Positions 59,661 through 64,000 of a stretch of DNA of 64,000 bases are shown here, piece after piece. A program made the translations under genes and the position numbers. A model generated the notes under the pieces. It saw nothing but the letters and a program-made list of their open reading frames with translations, was not told the DNA's origin and searched no databases. This DNA comes from Tepidicella baoligensis (lineage in GTDB: Bacteria > Pseudomonadota > Gammaproteobacteria > Burkholderiales > Burkholderiaceae_C). The stretch is taken from NCBI RefSeq assembly GCF_013432195.1, contig NZ_JACCDB010000006.1, positions 1-64,000 of the forward strand. The letters run 5' to 3'. Position 1 is the stretch's first letter; each line of letters starts with the position of its first letter.

Positions 59661-62081
59661 ATGCAATTCCCCGAGTCCTGGCTGCGTGAATTCTGCAACC
59701 CGCCCCTGACCAGCCAGCAGTTGGCCGACACCCTGACCATGGCTGGTCTGGAGGTGGAGGCGTGCGTGCCCGTGGCACCCCCGTTTTCCAAGATCGTGGT
59801 GGGCGCCATTGTGCAAGCCGAGCAGCACCCCAACGCCGACCGCCTGCGCGTGTGCAAGGTGGATGCTGGCACGGGCGAACTGCTGCAGATCGTCTGCGGC
59901 GCACCGAACGCCCGTGTCGGCATCAAGGTGCCGTGTGCCTTGGTGGGGGCCGAACTGCCGCCTGGCGAAGACGGCAAGCCTTTCCAGATCCAGGTGGGCA
60001 AGCTGCGCGGCGTCGAGAGCTTTGGCATGCTGTGCTCGGCCCGCGAACTCGGCCTTTCGGACGACCATGCTGGCCTGCTGGAATTGGCGGCCGATGCGCC
60101 GGTGGGGCAGGATGTCCGCGAGCACCTCAAGCTCGACGACCGCCTGTTCACCCTCAAGCTCACGCCCAACCTGGCGCACTGCCTGAGTGTGTATGGCATT
60201 GCGCGTGAGCTGGCTGCCTTGACGGGTGCACCGCTGAACGAGCCCGTCTTCCCCAGGGTTCCCGCCGCACACACCGACAAGTTGCCCGTCAAGGTGCTGG
60301 CCCCCGACTTGTGCGGCCGCTTCACCGGGCGCATCGTGCGCGGCATCAACCCGCAGGCACCAACGCCCGCCTGGATGGTGGAGCGCCTGGCCCGCTGTGG
60401 CCAGCGCAGCGTGTCGGCGCTGGTGGACATCTCCAACTACGTGATGTTCGAGCTGGGCCGTCCTTCGCACATCTTCGACCTGGACAAGATCCACGGTGGC
60501 TTGCAGGTGCGCTGGGGCAAAGCCGGTGAACAGCTCAAGCTGCTCAATGGCAACACCGTCACGGTGGACGAAACGGTGGGCGTCATCGCCGACGACCAAG
60601 CGGTCGAATCGCTCGCCGGCATCATGGGTGGTGACGCCACGTCCGTGGGCGACGAGACGCGCAACGTCTTCGTGGAAGCGGCGTTCTGGTGGCCCAAGGC
60701 GATTGCAGGCCGTTCGCGCCGCTACAACTTCAGCACCGACGCGGGCCACCGTTTCGAACGTGGTGTCGATCCGCAGCTCACCGTCGAACACGTCGAGCGC
60801 ATCACCGACCTCATCCTGCAAATCTGCGGCGGCCAGGCTGGCCCCATCGACGATCACATCGTCCACATGCCCGAGTCCAAACCGGTGACGCTGCGGGTGG
60901 CGCGTGCGGCCAAGGTCATCGGCATGCCGGTCACGCAGCAGCAGTGTGCCGACGCGCTGCGTCGCCTCAGCCTGCCCGTGAGCGAAGGCGATGGCACAGT
61001 CACCGTCACGCCGCCGTCTTTCCGTTTCGACCTGCAGATCGAGGAGGACCTGATCGAAGAGGTGGCGCGCGTCATCGGCTATGACCACCTGCCGCACACC
61101 CCACCGCTGGCGCCGGTGACGGCCAAGATCCGCCCCGAGAGCCGCCGCGCGCCGTTCCAGCTGCGCCGCCAGCTGGCGCAACTCGGCTACCAGGAGACCA
61201 TCAACTACAGCTTCGTGGAAGAGCGTTGGGAGCGCGATTACGCGGGCAATGCCGACCCGATCCGTCTGCTCAACCCCATCGCCAGCCAGATGAACGTGAT
61301 GCGTTCGTCGCTGTTGGGCAGCCTGCTGGCCGTGCTCAAGTTCAACACCGACCGCAAGGCGCACCGGGTGCGCGTGTTCGAGCTGGGCCGGGTGTTCATC
61401 AAAGACGCTACGGTGGCCGACAGCGACACCACCGTGGCCGGTTTTGCGCAACCCATGCGCGTGGCTGGCCTGGCTTATGGCGACGATGCCAGCCTGCAGT
61501 GGGGGCTGCCTGCGCGAGCGGTGGACTTCTATGATGTGAAAGGCGACGTGGAGGCCCTGCTGGCCCCGCGGGTACCGACTTTCGAGTCCGCCGCTCACCC
61601 CGCGATGCATCCCGGTCGTTGCGCCCGCGTGTGGCTGGACGGCGAACCCATCGGTTTCGTGGGAGAACTCCACCCCCGTTGGCGCCAACTGGAAGGCTGG
61701 CAGCAGGCCCCGGTGATGTTCGAGTTGGATTTGCCCGCCGTGCTGGAGCGGCCGGTGCCCGTGGCGCGACCGGTGACGCGCCACCAGCCGGTGGAGCGTG
61801 ACATTGCGGTGGTGGTGAAAGAGGGCGTGACCCACGCGGCCCTGATGGCCGCCGTGCATGCCGCCGCCACCCATGGCTGGCTCAAGCAGGCGACGTTGTT
61901 CGATGTCTATCGCCCCAAGAAGGGTGCGGAATCGGCCGGTCTGGCCGCGGATGAAAAGAGCCTGGCCGTGCGCCTCACGCTGGAGCGCGGCGACGCCAAC
62001 CTCACCGACGAAGAGATCGACGGCGTCGTCAAGGCGGTGCTGGCCTCCCTGGCCGAGCGCGTGCAGGCGCGATTGCGTTAA
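59661..62081 (+). CDS. pheT: phenylalanyl-tRNA synthetase beta subunit
   Basis: An 806-residue partner of PheS. Domain order: N-terminal B1 with the EMAP/tRNA-binding domain (about 40-150, with AEQHPNADRLRVCKVDAG), the B3/B4 editing domain, B5, a catalytic-like core, and the C-terminal ferredoxin-like anticodon-binding domain (about 710-806, ending with VVKAVLASLAERVQARLR). 29 bases after pheS. Full length. Confidence 0.96.
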   Translation: MQFPESWLREFCNPPLTSQQLADTLTMAGLEVEACVPVAPPFSKIVVGAIVQAEQHPNADRLRVCKVDAGTGELLQIVCGAPNARVGIKVPCALVGAELPPGEDGKPFQIQVGKLRGVESFGMLCSARELGLSDDHAGLLELAADAPVGQDVREHLKLDDRLFTLKLTPNLAHCLSVYGIARELAALTGAPLNEPVFPRVPAAHTDKLPVKVLAPDLCGRFTGRIVRGINPQAPTPAWMVERLARCGQRSVSALVDISNYVMFELGRPSHIFDLDKIHGGLQVRWGKAGEQLKLLNGNTVTVDETVGVIADDQAVESLAGIMGGDATSVGDETRNVFVEAAFWWPKAIAGRSRRYNFSTDAGHRFERGVDPQLTVEHVERITDLILQICGGQAGPIDDHIVHMPESKPVTLRVARAAKVIGMPVTQQQCADALRRLSLPVSEGDGTVTVTPPSFRFDLQIEEDLIEEVARVIGYDHLPHTPPLAPVTAKIRPESRRAPFQLRRQLAQLGYQETINYSFVEERWERDYAGNADPIRLLNPIASQMNVMRSSLLGSLLAVLKFNTDRKAHRVRVFELGRVFIKDATVADSDTTVAGFAQPMRVAGLAYGDDASLQWGLPARAVDFYDVKGDVEALLAPRVPTFESAAHPAMHPGRCARVWLDGEPIGFVGELHPRWRQLEGWQQAPVMFELDLPAVLERPVPVARPVTRHQPVERDIAVVVKEGVTHAALMAAVHAAATHGWLKQATLFDVYRPKKGAESAGLAADEKSLAVRLTLERGDANLTDEEIDGVVKAVLASLAERVQARLR

Positions 62082-62105
62082 TCTACGCCAGCAGGAGATT
62101 CGAGC

Positions 62106-62468
62106 ATGAGCGATCGACTCACAACCGCCAGCGGCACCCCGGTAGATCTGGAGAGCGGCGCTTTGACCAAGGCGCAGCTCGCGGAAATGCTTTATGAGCA
62201 AATCGGCTTCAACAAGCGCGAATCCAAAGACATCGTCGATGCGTTTTTCGAGGTCATCAGCCAGAGCCTGATCCGAGGCGAAGATGTGAAACTGTCGGGC
62301 TTTGGCAACTTTCACATTCGTACCAAGGCGCCGCGGCCTGGGCGCAACCCGCGCACCGGCGAGCCGGTGGCCATCGAGGCCCGCCGGGTGGTGACCTTCC
62401 ATGCCAGCCCGAAGCTGAAGGAAGCGGTTCAGGCTGGCGGCTCCATGCTTGGCCCTGAGGAGCCCTGA
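62106..62468 (+). CDS. ihfA: integration host factor alpha subunit
   Basis: A 120-residue DNA-bending HU/IHF-family protein. The core has [20 protein letters not shown], the beta-arm with [20 protein letters not shown] (proline at the arm tip) and a C-terminal helix. It has about 20 extra N-terminal residues relative to E. coli IHF-alpha. It follows pheT by 24 bases, as in most proteobacteria. The merR-like gene and tRNA often found after ihfA are absent here. Confidence 0.95.
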   Translation: MSDRLTTASGTPVDLESGALTKAQLAEMLYEQIGFNKRESKDIVDAFFEVISQSLIRGEDVKLSGFGNFHIRTKAPRPGRNPRTGEPVAIEARRVVTFHASPKLKEAVQAGGSMLGPEEP

Positions 62469-62501
62469 CGCCTTTGGGCCAGCCGCCGCCTCCGGTGGGG
62501 C

Positions 62502-63008
62502 TCAAGCGTGCCTCGCCTCCAGGGCCAGCAGGGCCCGCTTGCGCGCCAGCCCCCCGGTGTAACCGGTGAGTGCCCCCTGGCGGCCAACCACCCGGTGACA
62601 GGGGATGACGATGCCCAGCGGGTTGCGTCCGATCGCGCTTCCGGTGGCGCGCATCGCCCCTGGCCTTCCGATGGATTGTGCAACGGCCGCATAGCTGGTG
62701 GTCTGGCCGTATGGGATGGCCAGCAGGGCCCGCCAGACGGATCGCTGAAAAGGTGTGCCACCATGCAAGCGCAACGGCAGGTCAAAAGATGTCTGTCGCC
62801 CGGCGAAATAGCGCCCCAGTTGGCGCACCGCCTCGGCCAGCACGCCATCGGCCGGTACTCGGGGGGCATCCGAAGCCCACGTCGGGATGTTTGCCTGATC
62901 GCTGAACCACACCCCCAACAAATCGTGGCCCTGACGTGTGAGCAGCAAGCGCCCCAGCGGGCTGTCCCATTCGGTGGTCTGGATCGGATCGTCAGAGGCG
63001 AACGTCAT
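62502..63008 (-). CDS. ogt: methylated-DNA-[protein]-cysteine S-methyltransferase
   Basis: A 168-residue suicide repair protein that accepts alkyl groups from O6-methylguanine onto the cysteine of IVIPCHRVVG near 135. The preceding helix-turn-helix (SYAAVAQSIGRPGAMRATGSA) and the N-terminal RNase H-like domain are as in Ogt. The start at 63008 is used; an upstream extension enters the divergent manB promoter region. Confidence 0.93.
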   Translation of the reverse strand: MTFASDDPIQTTEWDSPLGRLLLTRQGHDLLGVWFSDQANIPTWASDAPRVPADGVLAEAVRQLGRYFAGRQTSFDLPLRLHGGTPFQRSVWRALLAIPYGQTTSYAAVAQSIGRPGAMRATGSAIGRNPLGIVIPCHRVVGRQGALTGYTGGLARKRALLALEARHA

Positions 63009-63022
63009 GATCGGAGCTCCTA

Positions 63023-63044
63023 CAATGTGGCCCATCGCACATTG
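63023..63044. repeat. 7-bp inverted repeat in the ogt/manB intergenic region
   Basis: CAATGTG (63023-63029) and CACATTG (63038-63044) are separated by eight bases. The left arm overlaps a TACAAT -10-like hexamer (63021-63026) for the divergent mutase gene, so it could be an operator. There is no supporting evidence beyond position. Confidence 0.4.
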
Positions 63045-63052
63045 TGAACCCT

Positions 63053-64000
63053 ATGACCGAAGCCGTCACGTTTCCAGCCAGCGCCTTCAAAGCCTACGAC
63101 ATACGGGGTGTGGTACCCGATGTCCTCAACCCGGCATTTGCCCATGCCCTGGGGGGCGCTTTCGGCGCCCGGGCGCTCGCCTTGGGCGAATCCACCGTGG
63201 CCGTGGGGCGTGACGGTCGGCTCAGCAGTCCTGAACTTTCGGCCGCCTTGATCGAAGGCTTGGCCCAATCGGGGGTCGATGTGATCGACGTGGGCATGGT
63301 GACCACCCCCATGCTCTACTTCGCGGCCCACACGCTGTGCCGCAGCGGCATTCAGGTCACCGGCAGCCACAATCCGAAGCACCACAACGGCTTCAAGATG
63401 GTGCTGGCCGGCAAGGCCATTTATGGCGAAGACATCCAGGCCCTGCGGCGCGACATGGAGGCCGGACCTGCTCCCGCCGCACGTCAGGGGCAGGTCCGCC
63501 GGCTGGATGTGCTCGCCGACTACACCGCCCGCATCGTGGGCGACGTGAAGCTGCAACGGCCGCTGCGCATCGTGGTGGACAGCGGCAACGGGGTGGCCGG
63601 TGCCTCAGCCCCTCAGCTCTTTCGCGCCTTGGGTTGCGAAGTCATCGAGCTGTTCAGCGAGGTGGATGGTCACTTCCCCAACCACCACCCCGATCCCTCC
63701 AAGCCCGAGAATGTGCAGGATCTGGTCCGGACCCTGCAGGCCAGCGGCGCCGACCTGGGCTTGGCCTTCGATGGCGACGGCGACCGGCTCGGCATCGTCA
63801 CGCCGAGCGGGCAGACCATCTACCCGGATCGCCAATTGCTGCTCTTTGCCCAGGACGTGCTCACTCGCGTGCCCGGCGGCACCATCGTGTTCGACGTCAA
63901 ATGCAGCCAGCGCCTGGCCCCGGCGATCCGCGCCGCAGGCGGCGTGCCCCTGATGCACAAGACGGGGCATTCGCTCATCAAGGCCCAAATGAAAGAGGTG
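63053..64000 (+). CDS. phosphomannomutase/phosphoglucomutase, 3' end outside the window
   Basis: Alpha-D-phosphohexomutase of the AlgC/ManB type, interconverting 1- and 6-phosphates of mannose or glucose for surface polysaccharides. 316 codons are present and the frame is open to the window edge. Motifs in order: FKAYDIRG near 11, phosphoserine loop TGSHNPKHHNGFK near 103, magnesium site AFDGDGDRLG near 240, and the start of the sugar-binding domain. The family is about 450-460 residues, so roughly 140 are missing. Annotated as partial because of the window, not truncation. Confidence 0.93.
   Translation, partial: MTEAVTFPASAFKAYDIRGVVPDVLNPAFAHALGGAFGARALALGESTVAVGRDGRLSSPELSAALIEGLAQSGVDVIDVGMVTTPMLYFAAHTLCRSGIQVTGSHNPKHHNGFKMVLAGKAIYGEDIQALRRDMEAGPAPAARQGQVRRLDVLADYTARIVGDVKLQRPLRIVVDSGNGVAGASAPQLFRALGCEVIELFSEVDGHFPNHHPDPSKPENVQDLVRTLQASGADLGLAFDGDGDRLGIVTPSGQTIYPDRQLLLFAQDVLTRVPGGTIVFDVKCSQRLAPAIRAAGGVPLMHKTGHSLIKAQMKEV

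Noticed and set aside
59565-62402. 945-codon open frame antisense to pheT and ihfA
   Set aside because: It spans three well-identified genes on the plus strand and shows no domain; it is a shadow.
62469-62501. tRNA gene after ihfA, as found in many Burkholderiales
   Set aside because: The 33-base gap to ogt is too short and contains no tRNA-like fold.
1-64000. CRISPR array, prophage, insertion sequence or integron
   Set aside because: No regularly spaced repeats, transposase, integrase or phage structural genes were seen. The only mobile-like element is the higBA module.

Overview
The window is a contiguous piece of a high-GC bacterial chromosome. Gene content and order point to a betaproteobacterium of the order Burkholderiales, most like the Comamonadaceae. 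The pointers are soxB-type thiosulfate oxidation, a ccoNOQP-ccoG-ccoH cbb3 oxidase locus beside an FNR-family regulator and hemN, divergent rne/rluC, and thrS-infC-rpmI-rplT-pheST-ihfA in that order. The lineage call is inference from content, not from any database match. About 60 protein genes are recognised. I see no rRNA, tRNA, CRISPR array, prophage or insertion sequence.

Layout. 1-1825: terminator of an upstream unit, then soxB. 1842-8304: lldD, a hemerythrin gene with an FNR box inside a long palindrome, rne with a long 5' leader diverging from rluC, and a small zinc-binding protein behind ilvE. 9353-10169: a gene of unknown function with a perfect sigma-28 (FliA) promoter. 10191-15985: chemotaxis cluster on the minus strand (a CheZ-like gene, cheY, cheA, cheR, cheD, cheB) without cheW or a receptor gene. 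16154-17868: a two-component pair. 17893-28680: flagellar basal-body and export operon fliFGHIJKLMNOPQR (minus), with fliE diverging at 28846. 29188-35327: late flagellar block (two FliT-like genes, a Uma2-family gene, fliS, flagellin, fliD, second flagellin), with sigma-28-type promoters at three points. 35462-36699: nudB, a higBA toxin-antitoxin module and a decayed nudB fragment. 36699-41430: ilvD, lgt, a malonyl-CoA synthetase-like gene and a universal stress protein. 41571-52468: FNR-controlled microaerobic respiration block (ccoI, ccoS, ccoNOQP, ccoG, ccoH, a small membrane protein, fnr, hemN, a TauE/SafE-type protein). 52437-55064: an EamA exporter and isocitrate lyase, separated by an AT-rich control region with paired operators. 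55175-62468: translation operon thrS to ihfA. 62502-64000: ogt and the start of a phosphomannomutase/phosphoglucomutase.

How it fits together. Four near-perfect FNR boxes (TTGA[TC]-N4-GTCAA) tie the cbb3 oxidase genes, the copper ATPase, hemN/fnr and the hemerythrin into one oxygen-responsive set. At two of these promoters the expected transcript start falls on or next to the start codon, which suggests leaderless messages. Four sigma-28-type promoters define a late flagellar set that includes one gene of unknown function. The translation operon carries classical control features: a non-canonical AUC start for infC, and a short Phe-ending leader peptide followed by a terminator before pheS.

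The items I consider least described are the sigma-28-driven unknown protein (9432-10169), the C-terminal acidic-LF peptide shared by CheD and the CheZ-like protein, the leaderless FNR promoters, the paired GTCTT-N4-AAGAC operators before aceA, the pheM-like leader, and the nudB remnant beyond higBA.
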